Below are positions 27,024-35,813 of a DNA stretch of 54,439 bases, one piece after another. The first letter of the stretch is position 1. Each line of letters starts with the position of its first letter. The notes below the pieces were generated by a model. It searched no databases. It saw only the letters and a list, made by a program, of their open reading frames with translations, and had not been told where the DNA came from. A program made the position numbers and the translations under genes. The stretch is from an uncultured Planctomycetota bacterium. GTDB lineage: Bacteria > Planctomycetota > Planctomycetia > Pirellulales > Thermoguttaceae. The stretch covers positions 1-54,439 of the forward strand of contig CADACS010000005.1 in the NCBI GenBank assembly GCA_902786505.1, in the 5' to 3' direction.

Positions 27024-28841
27024 TCAGGGTTCGGCAACGGCGTATCCGAGCGGGGGAACCGACCGTCCTTCCCAGTCGAACGGCTTGTCTTGATAGTTGA
27101 CGCAAATTCGCGTTCCGTCGGCATATCCGACGACAAAGACGCCGTCGGCGATTTCGTCGTGCGACGTCATGAATTCTAACTGAAGCCGTTCGAGCTTCTT
27201 AAATTCGTCGTACCCTTCTTTAATCTTCGCGACAGACTCCCGCAGCTCTTCGTCGGTCGCGCATGTAATATCGGCGTCGCCCATCCAATTGCCGCCGCTC
27301 GACTTGAATTTCGAATAGAAGTAGAAGTGCGGACGGCCTCCGTATTCGATCTGCTTGAGCCGCGCCACGGGCGACTTAATCGTATAGTTCGTCGTATCGG
27401 AGAACGGATTGCTCATAACGATTCCCTGATAGACGAGCTGCCAGTAGGGCGCGTGCCGTTCAATGAGTTTCGGCAATTCGGCGTCCGGCTTCTGAAACGA
27501 GATGTAAAGCGCGAAGTCGAGATATTTTACGCAGTAGTCGAATCCCCCTTCGGACGCGAATCCTCCGAACGTCTCCTGAGAGAAGCGCGTAATTTCGTTC
27601 GTCCAGCGCGCGAATTCGCGCCGGTTGAGCGGATGATCTTTCGAATAGCATTTCCGCGGATTGACGGTCGAGTAGACGTCGATATAGTGCAGACCGCGGA
27701 AGCCGAGTTCGCGCAGTTTGGGGAAGTCTGTTTTGGGGAACCGTTTGAACATTTCTTCGGGGCACGTTTCGTACATATTCCCGCCGCCCCAGGTTGTGTA
27801 GGTATTGAACGAGCCGTCTTTCTTTACGAGCAAAAAGCCCTCGTCCCAGAGTCCGCCGATCTGAGACGCGCGGTACGCGTCGGAATAATTCTGATGGCAA
27901 ACGACCTGATATCCTTTGCTTTGCGCGTAGGCGACCGCGTCTTTGAGCCCCTGTTCTCCGCCAAGCCGTTCGTCGGGCGGGAAGATTTGCGGATAGCGTC
28001 CGTCGTGCCCGCCGATATTCCAGCCGACGAGGCAGAATTCCGCTTCGTTAATCCCCTGACGTTGGAATTCGTCGACGATCTGCTTGAAGCGTTCAAAGGT
28101 AATCGCGACGTGCATCTCCGGTTCGTTTTCCGCGTTCTGTTCCGGGACGGGCGAGGGGACCGGTTTCCAGCCAAGCCTTACGCGCACTTCGGGCGCTTTG
28201 GCCGCGTACGCGAGCTCCGGACGTTCCGCGGCGCGCTCTTTAAGCGGCCGTACTTCGCCGCGGTCGAGCTGATACTGGCGATAGACCGCCGCCATATCGG
28301 CGTACGTCGATTTCTCTTGCGGCAGAACGTGATATTCGATTCGGAAGTCCTCGTACGGATTGTCTCCTTCGAGCTCGTAACGGACAAAGACGCGCCACGT
28401 TCCGTCGCGTAAAACGACGCGTTCGGTCGCTTCGTAGTTCATGCCGGTCAGAATCGCCGCGAGCGCGCCGCGCGGAGTCTTGACCCCGTACGTCTGCATG
28501 ACGGAGTTGCGATTGACGTACTCCCCGTTCGTAAGATCGCGCCACGTTCCGTACATGCCGTTCGGGAGAATAAAGAACCCGTCCTCGCCCGACGCCGCCG
28601 TTTGCCACGGATGAATCGCGTCGACCGTGAGCGCGCCCTCGGGAATATCGGCGGCGGGTACCGTCAGAATCTGCGCGCCGTCGCGTTCTTCGAGCGGATA
28701 GGTCCGCGTCTGGGTCGTTCCGTCGGCAAGTTTCAGAACGACTTGCGCTTCGAGCGCGCCGGACTCCTGAGCGAATCCGTTAGAGTTCCAAGCGAATCCC
28801 AGGGCGCAAAGGGCGCCCAACGCCAAAATCAGCATGCGCAT
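27024..28841 (-). CDS. Secreted glycoside-hydrolase-like protein (DUF5696 type)
   Basis: A 605-residue exported protein. Residues 1-24 form a signal peptide ending GFAQE. A beta-rich N-terminal part (about 30-200) precedes a TIM-barrel-like region: FERFKQIVDEFQRQGINEAEF, LVGWNIGGHDGRYPQIFP, KGYQVVCHQNYSDAYR, GLHYIDVYSTVNPRKCYSKD, and GGFASEGGFDYCVKYLDFA. The layout recalls GH101-like barrels, where an Asp and a Glu in such strands do catalysis; HYIDVYS and ASEGG are the candidate sites. The substrate is unknown, possibly host or plant glycans. It starts 28 bases after the dnaE stop, so read-through from dnaE is possible although the functions are unrelated. Confidence 0.65.
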   Translation of the reverse strand: MRMLILALGALCALGFAWNSNGFAQESGALEAQVVLKLADGTTQTRTYPLEERDGAQILTVPAADIPEGALTVDAIHPWQTAASGEDGFFILPNGMYGTWRDLTNGEYVNRNSVMQTYGVKTPRGALAAILTGMNYEATERVVLRDGTWRVFVRYELEGDNPYEDFRIEYHVLPQEKSTYADMAAVYRQYQLDRGEVRPLKERAAERPELAYAAKAPEVRVRLGWKPVPSPVPEQNAENEPEMHVAITFERFKQIVDEFQRQGINEAEFCLVGWNIGGHDGRYPQIFPPDERLGGEQGLKDAVAYAQSKGYQVVCHQNYSDAYRASQIGGLWDEGFLLVKKDGSFNTYTTWGGGNMYETCPEEMFKRFPKTDFPKLRELGFRGLHYIDVYSTVNPRKCYSKDHPLNRREFARWTNEITRFSQETFGGFASEGGFDYCVKYLDFALYISFQKPDAELPKLIERHAPYWQLVYQGIVMSNPFSDTTNYTIKSPVARLKQIEYGGRPHFYFYSKFKSSGGNWMGDADITCATDEELRESVAKIKEGYDEFKKLERLQLEFMTSHDEIADGVFVVGYADGTRICVNYQDKPFDWEGRSVPPLGYAVAEP

Positions 28842-28869
28842 AACGCTATCCCGCTTCTATCTGTTTGTT

Positions 28870-31800
28870 TCAGTTTGAGAACTGCCGTTTCCGCCGCCAA
28901 TCTCTTCGCGATCGGTCGTCGGTCGACTGCTTCTGCGGAGCGGGCAGAATGTGGAACGAGTCGTTTCCGAACCGCTCTTCGACGCGCTCGCGCATCTCGC
29001 TCGTAGGCCTGATTTTAAATTCGGGGCACCTATAGACGGCGCGCGTTCCGTCGGGCCGGTCGAACCAGATTTCCAAGTCGGCGCCCGGCGCCTGCCCGTC
29101 GCGGCCGTTCCGGTATCCGCGGAGCATTTCATAGAGAAGCTTAACGGTCTCGGCGTCGGCGGCGTCCTCGCGGAGCACGACGGCGACGCCGCGCGACATT
29201 TCCACGCTCGCGTTTTCGAAAGGAATAACTTCGTCGACAAAGAACGTTACTTCGATTTCCGGTTCGGAATTGGGGTCTTCCTCTCCGTTTCCGTCGCGCA
29301 CGCGCTCTTTTTTATCGACGCGTCCTCGCAAAAAGACGACCGAGCCGTTTTTGAGATATTCGCTGTATTTCGCGTAGGCGTCGGCCCAGCATGCGCAGCG
29401 CATCGTTCCGTCGAGATCTTCGAGCTGGAAGAAGGCGAACGTATTCGGCCGGCCCGGCTTCGGATTTTTCGAGACTTTAACCGAAACTCCGGATATTTCG
29501 CCCCCGATCGTCGCCGACGCGCGGTTGGCCATTTCGGAGACCTTTACCGACGAGGTCGCAAAGAGTCCGAGCGTCTCGCGCCGGTCGCCGAGCGGATGCG
29601 CCGTGACGTAGAATCCGAGCGTTTCCTTTTCTCCGCGCGCGCGTTCGCGCTCGTCCCACTCTTCGACGTCGGGCAAGCCCGCGGTTCCGACGTTCGGATC
29701 GTCCGCCTGATTTTGCGTCTCCTCTTCCGGTTCGTCGAATCCGAAAAGACTGCCCTGTCCGCGTTCGCGGTCGAGCGCGGCCGCCTGACCCCCTTTGAGC
29801 GCCTTTTCGACCGCGAGCATGAGCTGGGCGCGTTTGGCGCCGAAGCTGTCGAACGCGCCGCACTTAATGAGCGCTTCGACGGACGCGCGGCCGCAAATTT
29901 TCGAGTCGACGCGTTCGTAGAAATCGAACAGGCTCTTGAACGGACCGCCTTCGTTCCGCGCGCGCACGATCTCGTTCATCGCGTCTTCTCCGCACGCTTT
30001 AACGGCGGTCAGGCCGAAATAGATTTTACCGTCGACGACCTTGTACCGTCCTTCGCACTGATTGACGTCCGGAGGAACGACCGTAACGCCCATGCGTCTG
30101 CAGTCGTCGACGTGCTCGACCGTCTTGTCCCGCTTGGTAAAGTTGCGCGACGAGATATCGCCGCACAGGAGCGCGGCCATAAATTCCGCCGGATAGTGCG
30201 CTTTGAGGTACGCCGTCGTGTACGCGATATTGGCGTACGCAGTCGAGTGCGACTTGTTAAAGCCGTAGCCCGCGAATTTCTTAATGAGCTCGAACAGCTC
30301 TTGCGCTTTTTCCTGCGTGAGACCGTTTTCTTTCGCGCCCTGAACGAATTCCTCGTTGTATTTCGCGATCTTTTCGTGTTTCTTTTTACTGATCGCCTTA
30401 ATACATGTGTACGCGGCGGAGAGCGGAATCTTCCCGAGCTTATTCAAGATGCGCATGATCTGTTCCTGATAGACCATAACGCCGTTCGTTTCTTCGAGCA
30501 CTTCTTTGAGCACGGGGTGGAGATAAGTCGCCTTCTTGCGCTTGTGCTTAACGTTGACGTATTCGTCGACCATGCCCCCTTCGAGCGGTCCCGGCCGGTA
30601 GAGCGCGAGCACGGCGATAATATCGCGGATATTGTCGGGCCGCATGCGGACGAGAAGATTGCGTATGCCGCTGCTTTCGAGCTGGAAGATACCCTTGGTT
30701 TCGCCGCGGCACAGGAGCGCGTAGGTTTCCGGGTCGTCCTGCGGGAGATTGTACGGATCGATCTTCTTGCCGGTCGTCTGCTCGATGAGCGCGACGGAAT
30801 CGGCGAGAATCGTTAAGTTGCGCAGGCCGAGGAAGTCCATTTTAAGGAGGCCCGCGCGTTCGACTTCCGCGCCCTGCCACTGGGTAACGACGTCGACCTT
30901 TCCCTGCAGCTTCTGGACGGGCACGAAGTCGGTCAGAGCGCTCTGCGCGATAATAACGCCGCACGCGTGCGTTCCGGCGTTGCGCGCCATGCCTTCGACC
31001 TTTTTGGCGTAGTCGACGAGTTCGTGAACGTCGGAGTTCTCCTGATAGAGCGCGACGAATTCCGGACTCTGCTCCATCGCTTTTTTAATCGTCATTTTCG
31101 GCGCGTTCGGCACGAGTTTCGTCACGTCGCTGACCGTCTGAAGCGGCATGCCGAGCACGCGTCCGCAGTCTTTAATCGCGAGTTTCGCCGCCATGGTGCC
31201 GAAGACGCCCAGCTGCGCGACCTTTTCCGCCCCGTAGCGTTCTTTGACGTATTCGATGATTTCGCCGCGCTTTGCCTGCTCAAAGTCGATATCGATATCG
31301 GGCGCCTCTTTTCGGTTGACGTCGAGAAAACGTTCAAAGAGCAAGTCGAACTCGAGCGGGCATACGTGCGACAGATTGAGCGCGTAGCACACGAGCGCGC
31401 CGACGCCGGAACCTCTTGCCGTGCGGTGAATTCCGCGTTTTTCCGCCTCGCGTACGAAATCCCAGACGATGAGGAAGTAGGTCGGGAACCCCTGACGCTT
31501 AATGACGTCGAGCTCGCGGTTGAGACGCGCCATGACCTCTTCGGAGAGCTCCCCGTTGATCATGCGCTTCGGATTGTTCGCGTACCGGCGCTTGAGCCCC
31601 TCGATACAGAGCTGACGCAGGTAGTCGTTGGGGTCCATATTGTCGGGCGGGGTAAAGATCGGGAAGAAGCGTTTGCCCAGCTCGATTTCGACGTTGCAGC
31701 GATCCGCGATTTCAAGCGAGCGCCAGACGGCGTCCGGATCGTCCTTCATGACGTTGAGCATTTCCTGACCGCTCTTGAGATAGAACTCGTTGGAGTCCAT

Positions 31801-32700
31801 GCGCATGCGGTTCGGATCGGTCCGGAATTTGCCCGTATTGATGCACAGCGCGACGTCCTGAACGTCGGCGTCTTCGTGCAGAATGTAGTGCACGTCGTTC
31901 GTGGCGACCGTGGGAATACCGAGCTCGCGCGCGATCTTGAGCTCGTATTTGAGCGCGACGGCCTGATCCGCCAGACCGTGGTCCTGCAGCTCCATGTAGT
32001 ACCGATCCCCGAACAGGTTCTGATACCACTTGGCGATCTCTTTCGCTTTCTCGTACGAGTCCGCGGAACCGCCCCCGTTGACGAGCGTGCGCGCGACTTC
32101 GCCCGAAAGACAGCCGCTCAGGCAGATAAGGCCTTCGCTGTACTTCGTTAGTAAGTCGTGATCGATGCGCGGCTTGTAGTAAAACCCGTCCAAAAACGCA
32201 ATTGAGGAGAGCTTTAGGAGGTTTTTGTACCCCTGATTGTTCATTGCGAGCAGGGTCAGGTGGAACGGGCGTTTCTCGCTGTGATCGAAGATTTTATTCG
32301 GGGCCATGTACGCTTCGTACCCGAGAATCGGCTTGATTCCCGCGTCGCGCGCCTTCTGATAGAATTCGAGCGCGCCGTACATATTGCCGTGGTCGGTGAG
32401 CGCCATGGCGGGCATTTCGAGCTCTTTAGCGCGTTCGATGAGCGCGTCGAGCTTGCCGATACCGTCGAGAAGGGAGTAGTGCGAGTGCGTGTGCAGATGG
32501 ACGAACGGAACCGCGCCCGACGCCGTGCGTTCCCACGGCGTGCGCTGGGGTTCGTCCGAAGCGGATTCCGCTTCTTCTTCCTCCGCGGGCGCAGGCTCGC
32601 TTTCTTCCGGCTGTTCGGCCGCCGCGGTTTCTTCTTCGTCTTCTTCGAGTTCGTCTTCTTCGGGATTTTCCAGAAAACCGTCGAGTTGTTCGTCGCTCAT
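28870..32700 (-). CDS. dnaE: DNA polymerase III alpha subunit
   Basis: The replicative polymerase catalytic subunit, 1276 residues. The PHP domain opens with HLHTHSHYSLLDG; the polymerase active-site Asp residues lie in PDIDIDFEQAKRGEI and KMDFLGLRNL; the tau/clamp-binding region includes FAGYGFNKSHSTAYA; an OB-fold follows near AFFQLEDLDGTMRCACW. The ATG at 32700 is chosen because the open frame upstream to 32805 overlaps the promoter. The first ~55 residues before the PHP domain are almost all Glu, Asp, Ala and Pro, an extension not present in typical DnaE. Belongs to the DnaE1 type. Confidence 0.96.
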   Translation of the reverse strand: MSDEQLDGFLENPEEDELEEDEEETAAAEQPEESEPAPAEEEEAESASDEPQRTPWERTASGAVPFVHLHTHSHYSLLDGIGKLDALIERAKELEMPAMALTDHGNMYGALEFYQKARDAGIKPILGYEAYMAPNKIFDHSEKRPFHLTLLAMNNQGYKNLLKLSSIAFLDGFYYKPRIDHDLLTKYSEGLICLSGCLSGEVARTLVNGGGSADSYEKAKEIAKWYQNLFGDRYYMELQDHGLADQAVALKYELKIARELGIPTVATNDVHYILHEDADVQDVALCINTGKFRTDPNRMRMDSNEFYLKSGQEMLNVMKDDPDAVWRSLEIADRCNVEIELGKRFFPIFTPPDNMDPNDYLRQLCIEGLKRRYANNPKRMINGELSEEVMARLNRELDVIKRQGFPTYFLIVWDFVREAEKRGIHRTARGSGVGALVCYALNLSHVCPLEFDLLFERFLDVNRKEAPDIDIDFEQAKRGEIIEYVKERYGAEKVAQLGVFGTMAAKLAIKDCGRVLGMPLQTVSDVTKLVPNAPKMTIKKAMEQSPEFVALYQENSDVHELVDYAKKVEGMARNAGTHACGVIIAQSALTDFVPVQKLQGKVDVVTQWQGAEVERAGLLKMDFLGLRNLTILADSVALIEQTTGKKIDPYNLPQDDPETYALLCRGETKGIFQLESSGIRNLLVRMRPDNIRDIIAVLALYRPGPLEGGMVDEYVNVKHKRKKATYLHPVLKEVLEETNGVMVYQEQIMRILNKLGKIPLSAAYTCIKAISKKKHEKIAKYNEEFVQGAKENGLTQEKAQELFELIKKFAGYGFNKSHSTAYANIAYTTAYLKAHYPAEFMAALLCGDISSRNFTKRDKTVEHVDDCRRMGVTVVPPDVNQCEGRYKVVDGKIYFGLTAVKACGEDAMNEIVRARNEGGPFKSLFDFYERVDSKICGRASVEALIKCGAFDSFGAKRAQLMLAVEKALKGGQAAALDRERGQGSLFGFDEPEEETQNQADDPNVGTAGLPDVEEWDERERARGEKETLGFYVTAHPLGDRRETLGLFATSSVKVSEMANRASATIGGEISGVSVKVSKNPKPGRPNTFAFFQLEDLDGTMRCACWADAYAKYSEYLKNGSVVFLRGRVDKKERVRDGNGEEDPNSEPEIEVTFFVDEVIPFENASVEMSRGVAVVLREDAADAETVKLLYEMLRGYRNGRDGQAPGADLEIWFDRPDGTRAVYRCPEFKIRPTSEMRERVEERFGNDSFHILPAPQKQSTDDRSRRDWRRKRQFSN

Positions 32701-32776
32701 AGCAGATTGATTTTGATTCTTTCTAAAACAGCTTATTGCGGGCGGTCGCCCTCCGTGGGAATTCAGCCTCCGCGAA

Positions 32777-32805
32777 ATTGTACCCCAAAGAGGGGGAGAT
32801 GGCAA
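32777..32805 (-). promoter_or_regulatory. Sigma-70 promoter of dnaE
   Basis: On the minus strand, TTGCCA (32800-32805) and TACAAT (32777-32782) with a 17-base spacer; transcript start near 32770, about 70 bases before the dnaE ATG. Confidence 0.75.
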
Positions 32806-32998
32806 GGAAAGCCGACTTCTTTTGACCGCCTTTTCCGGGCGGCGCGCCGGCGCTGGTATTTACGTGCGCGTCGGGGAGAGGGTTGGATTTTCAGAGCGGT
32901 CGAGTTCTGCGAAAAAAGTTATTTGTTGTTCCAGTAAAGATTGCGCGGACTGTCTATTTTGCCAACCGTCCCTAAGAATTCGATTTATCGCGCGGGTA

Positions 32999-33037
32999 AA
33001 GAAAGGCTCCGAACGCGCCGCGAGCGGGTTCGGAGCC
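32999..33037 (-). terminator. Terminator of the transglutaminase gene
   Basis: GGCTCCGAAC (33005-33014) pairs perfectly with GTTCGGAGCC (33028-33037); a T-rich run (TTTCTTT) follows on the minus strand. The stretch from 32806 to 32998 holds no gene. Confidence 0.8.
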
Positions 33038-33068
33038 TCGAATTTCCAAATCAAGAGAGAGCCGCGCG

Positions 33069-34469
33069 TCAGTCTTTGGGATCCGTTTCCTGAATGAACT
33101 GATGGAGCGGATCGGGCCCGTTCTCTTTTACGCTTCCCATAAAGAGCTCTTTCACATAGAGCGATTCTTCCTTTGGCGTTTCCGGGAGCTTGAAATTATC
33201 GCCTTTTTGCAAAATGACGCGCGTGTCTTGGAGGGAGCCGAGCTCTTCCGTTCCGGCGACCTGAGCGGGGAACCAGTAGCCCTCTTTTTCGTCGTCGACG
33301 AGATAGAATTCCGCCCAGCAGTGTCCCGGGACGCGCACGAGCCTTGCGGGCACCTCGATCGCGCGGCACATCGCGATAAAGAGCGCGGACATATCTTCGC
33401 AGTCTCCGTCGCGCGTTTTGAGCGCCGCCATCGCGCCGCGCATCGGCTTTTCGACCATGACTTCTTTGTACTCGATATTGTCGCGCACGTAGGCCAAAAT
33501 TGCCGCGACTTTATCCCACGCGCCTTCGTAGTCTTTCGTCGTCTCTTTGGCGAGCGTGCGGACCGTTTTCGCGGTCGACTCGATGTACGGGCCGCTCTTG
33601 AGATAGCGCGTAACTTCGCGCGGGACTTTTTTGGGTATCTCGTATAGACCGGGCTCGGTCGGCGGGAGCATGGGATAGCGCGTCACTTCGAAGAGCGCGG
33701 TCGCCTGGACCGTCTGGCCGGGCTTGAGCTCGCGCATTTTAAAGACGAGCTGGCGCGCGCCCCCTTCGCGCAGATCGCGGTAATCGACCTTGGCGACGCG
33801 CGGAAATTCCTCTTCGAGCGTGCGCACCTTCTGTTCCGGGAATTCCATGGGGATGGGCGCGGTTCCGATAATATTCGAGCACGCGCCGTTGGGCCGCGCT
33901 CCGAACACCATGCCGGCGCGGTATTTGTGCGACGTCGCTTTCCCGAGAACAGGCCCGCGCTTGCCGTTTGCCGCGGCCGCGGGCTCCGACTCGCTCTTGT
34001 CGGCCGATTTCGCGCCGTTCTGCGCGGCGCGCGCGTTCGGCGTCTCGCGGACCGGCGCGGGCGTCGGTTCTTCTTCCTCTTCCGGTTCGTCGGCGATCGC
34101 CTCGGCGAGCCCGTTGGTCGCGAGCGCCTGCTCCTTCTTCGCGCGAACGCGGTCGCTTGCGCGCGCCGACGTCGCGTTCGCGTTCGACGCGGCGGACGTG
34201 CCGCGGCGCGAAATTGCGGCGCCTCGGCGCGGCGCGGGCGCGTCTTTTTCCGGTTCCTTTTCGTTCGGATCGACGTCGAACGCGTCGGCGTCTTCTTCGT
34301 CGGCCGCTTTCGGCGCCGGGGTTCCTTTTTCCGCCGCTTCGCGCATCTTGCCGAAACTGATCTGCGCGTATGCGGGCCGCGCCGGAATGAACGCCGCCGC
34401 GCAGCACAGGCACGCGCTCAGGGAAAGGGCGAGCGCGAATCGAGCCGTTTTTTTCCAGTTAGAATACAT
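33069..34469 (-). CDS. Exported transglutaminase-like protein
   Basis: A 466-residue exported protein with a C-terminal transglutaminase-core domain. Residues 1-35 form a signal peptide (FALALSLSACLCCAAAFIPA, then AYAQ). Residues about 40-170 are a low-complexity Ala/Glu/Pro/Arg linker. The core shows the catalytic Cys in TRDGDCEDMSALFIAM and the catalytic His in VPGHCWAEFYLVDD; the third residue of the triad is not obvious, with WFPAQVAGT in its place. Such domains act as peptidases or cross-linking enzymes on envelope proteins; here substrate and direction are unknown. Single gene with its own terminator and probable promoter. Confidence 0.8.
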   Translation of the reverse strand: MYSNWKKTARFALALSLSACLCCAAAFIPARPAYAQISFGKMREAAEKGTPAPKAADEEDADAFDVDPNEKEPEKDAPAPRRGAAISRRGTSAASNANATSARASDRVRAKKEQALATNGLAEAIADEPEEEEEPTPAPVRETPNARAAQNGAKSADKSESEPAAAANGKRGPVLGKATSHKYRAGMVFGARPNGACSNIIGTAPIPMEFPEQKVRTLEEEFPRVAKVDYRDLREGGARQLVFKMRELKPGQTVQATALFEVTRYPMLPPTEPGLYEIPKKVPREVTRYLKSGPYIESTAKTVRTLAKETTKDYEGAWDKVAAILAYVRDNIEYKEVMVEKPMRGAMAALKTRDGDCEDMSALFIAMCRAIEVPARLVRVPGHCWAEFYLVDDEKEGYWFPAQVAGTEELGSLQDTRVILQKGDNFKLPETPKEESLYVKELFMGSVKENGPDPLHQFIQETDPKD

Positions 34470-34578
34470 TCGAGATCTCTCTTTTGAACTTTCGAATAGG
34501 CGCCGCCGTCGGGAGGCGCTGTTTTTGAGCGCGTCTTTTCCGTTCGCTTAGAATCGTTTTCGGCGCCGCGGCCCCCTT

Positions 34579-34606
34579 ATTTTAACATTTTCACATAATT
34601 GCGGAA
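34579..34606 (-). promoter_or_regulatory. Probable promoter of the transglutaminase gene
   Basis: On the minus strand, TTCCGC (34601-34606) and TAAAAT (34579-34584) with a 16-base spacer. The -35 box is weak. Confidence 0.45.
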
Positions 34607-34804
34607 AGCGCCGGTCGAACGGGCGGCGCCCGCGCGGCGCGCGGCGTGTAATATTGACGCCCGCGCGCGTTTACTGTATGATGAAACTCTATTTTCACCC
34701 GCTATTTTAGCGCTTTCCCGGCGTCCGTGTGAAAAAAGAACGCGGACGGCGGGAAGTAAGTCGAAAAATTTGGCGAAAGTAGGCGCTTTTTCCCGAATTT
34801 GCGT

Positions 34805-34810
34805 TATAAT
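34805..34810 (+). promoter_or_regulatory. TATAAT box upstream of the alpha/beta hydrolase gene
   Basis: A perfect TATAAT 87 bases before the ATG at 34898; no good -35 element is visible at the right distance. Confidence 0.45.
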
Positions 34811-34897
34811 GCAGGGGGCGGGCCGCGCGCAAAGCCTTTCGGCTCAATTCACCGGCTCTACAGTTCAAAACAAGGTTGTTCGAAAAGGAACGTCCGA

Positions 34898-35743
34898 ATG
34901 AAAAAATATTTGGTCGACGACACGGCGTATTACGTCAACGCGAAGGGAGCCGGGCCGATCTTGTTGTTTGCGCATGGATTTCCGTTTGACGGCCGCCTTT
35001 ACGAAGAAGCGATCGACCGTCTTGCGTCGCGGTTCTACTGCGTCGTGCCCGACCTTCGCGGCTTCGGTCAGACGCCGCTGGGCTCTAACGGGCATAATTC
35101 GCTGGGCTATCCCCGCGTTAAAATGGGCCGCTTTGCCGACGATCTCGCGATTTTGGGCGCGGAAATCGCGTGCGAGCGCGGCTGCAAAGGTTCGAAGGTG
35201 TTCCTTTGCGGCCTTTCCATGGGCGGCTATATACTCCTCGAATTCGCGCGGCGCCGTCCTCAGATGCTTCAGGGTATGATTTTCTGCGACTCGAACGCGA
35301 CCGCCGATCCTCCGGAAAAAGCGGCGGGGCGCGTCTATCTTGCGGAAACGATCGACTCGTTCGGCGTCCACACGCTGGCCGACAATATGATACCGAATCT
35401 CCTTTCGCCGCATACGAATAAGGAGAAAACGGAAGTCGTTTCGAAACTCCGCGAAATGATTACGAGCCAGTCTCCGCAGGGGATCGCGGCGGGCGCGCGC
35501 GGCATGTCCGTGCGGCGCAATCTGGTCGATCTTCTGCCGACGATCGACGTTCCGACGCTCGTACTCGGCGGGGAAGACGACAAACTGTCGCCGCCCGAGC
35601 TTCTCGACGGAATCGCGGCCGCTATTCCGAACGCGCAGCGCGCGACGGTCTCTAAGGCGGGGCACCTGCCGCCCCTCGAGAATCCGGAAGAGTTTGCCGA
35701 CGCCATTTTGAACTGGCATTCGTCCGTCTCCTGGCCGAAGTAA
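34898..35743 (+). CDS. Alpha/beta hydrolase
   Basis: A 281-residue cytoplasmic alpha/beta-fold hydrolase. Visible elements are the oxyanion motif FAHGFPFDGRLYEEA, VVPDLRGFGQTP, the nucleophile elbow GLSMGGY, the acid in LGGEDDKLSPPE, and the base in KAGHLPPLENPEEF, so the Ser-Asp-His triad is intact. The family covers esterases, lipases, C-C hydrolases and haloperoxidases, and the substrate cannot be read from sequence. The start at 34898 follows AAGGA by eight bases. top6B begins 70 bases downstream and may share the transcript. Confidence 0.85.
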   Translation: MKKYLVDDTAYYVNAKGAGPILLFAHGFPFDGRLYEEAIDRLASRFYCVVPDLRGFGQTPLGSNGHNSLGYPRVKMGRFADDLAILGAEIACERGCKGSKVFLCGLSMGGYILLEFARRRPQMLQGMIFCDSNATADPPEKAAGRVYLAETIDSFGVHTLADNMIPNLLSPHTNKEKTEVVSKLREMITSQSPQGIAAGARGMSVRRNLVDLLPTIDVPTLVLGGEDDKLSPPELLDGIAAAIPNAQRATVSKAGHLPPLENPEEFADAILNWHSSVSWPK

Positions 35744-35813
35744 CCGTCTTCCCCTCAGACTGCATGGGCGGCGACGCCCTGTTTTATATTTAGAAATTGG
35801 AAAGGTTTGCACG

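Noticed and set aside
28951..30816. Plus-strand frame of about 620 codons opposite dnaE
   Set aside because: dnaE motifs run through the whole interval on the minus strand.
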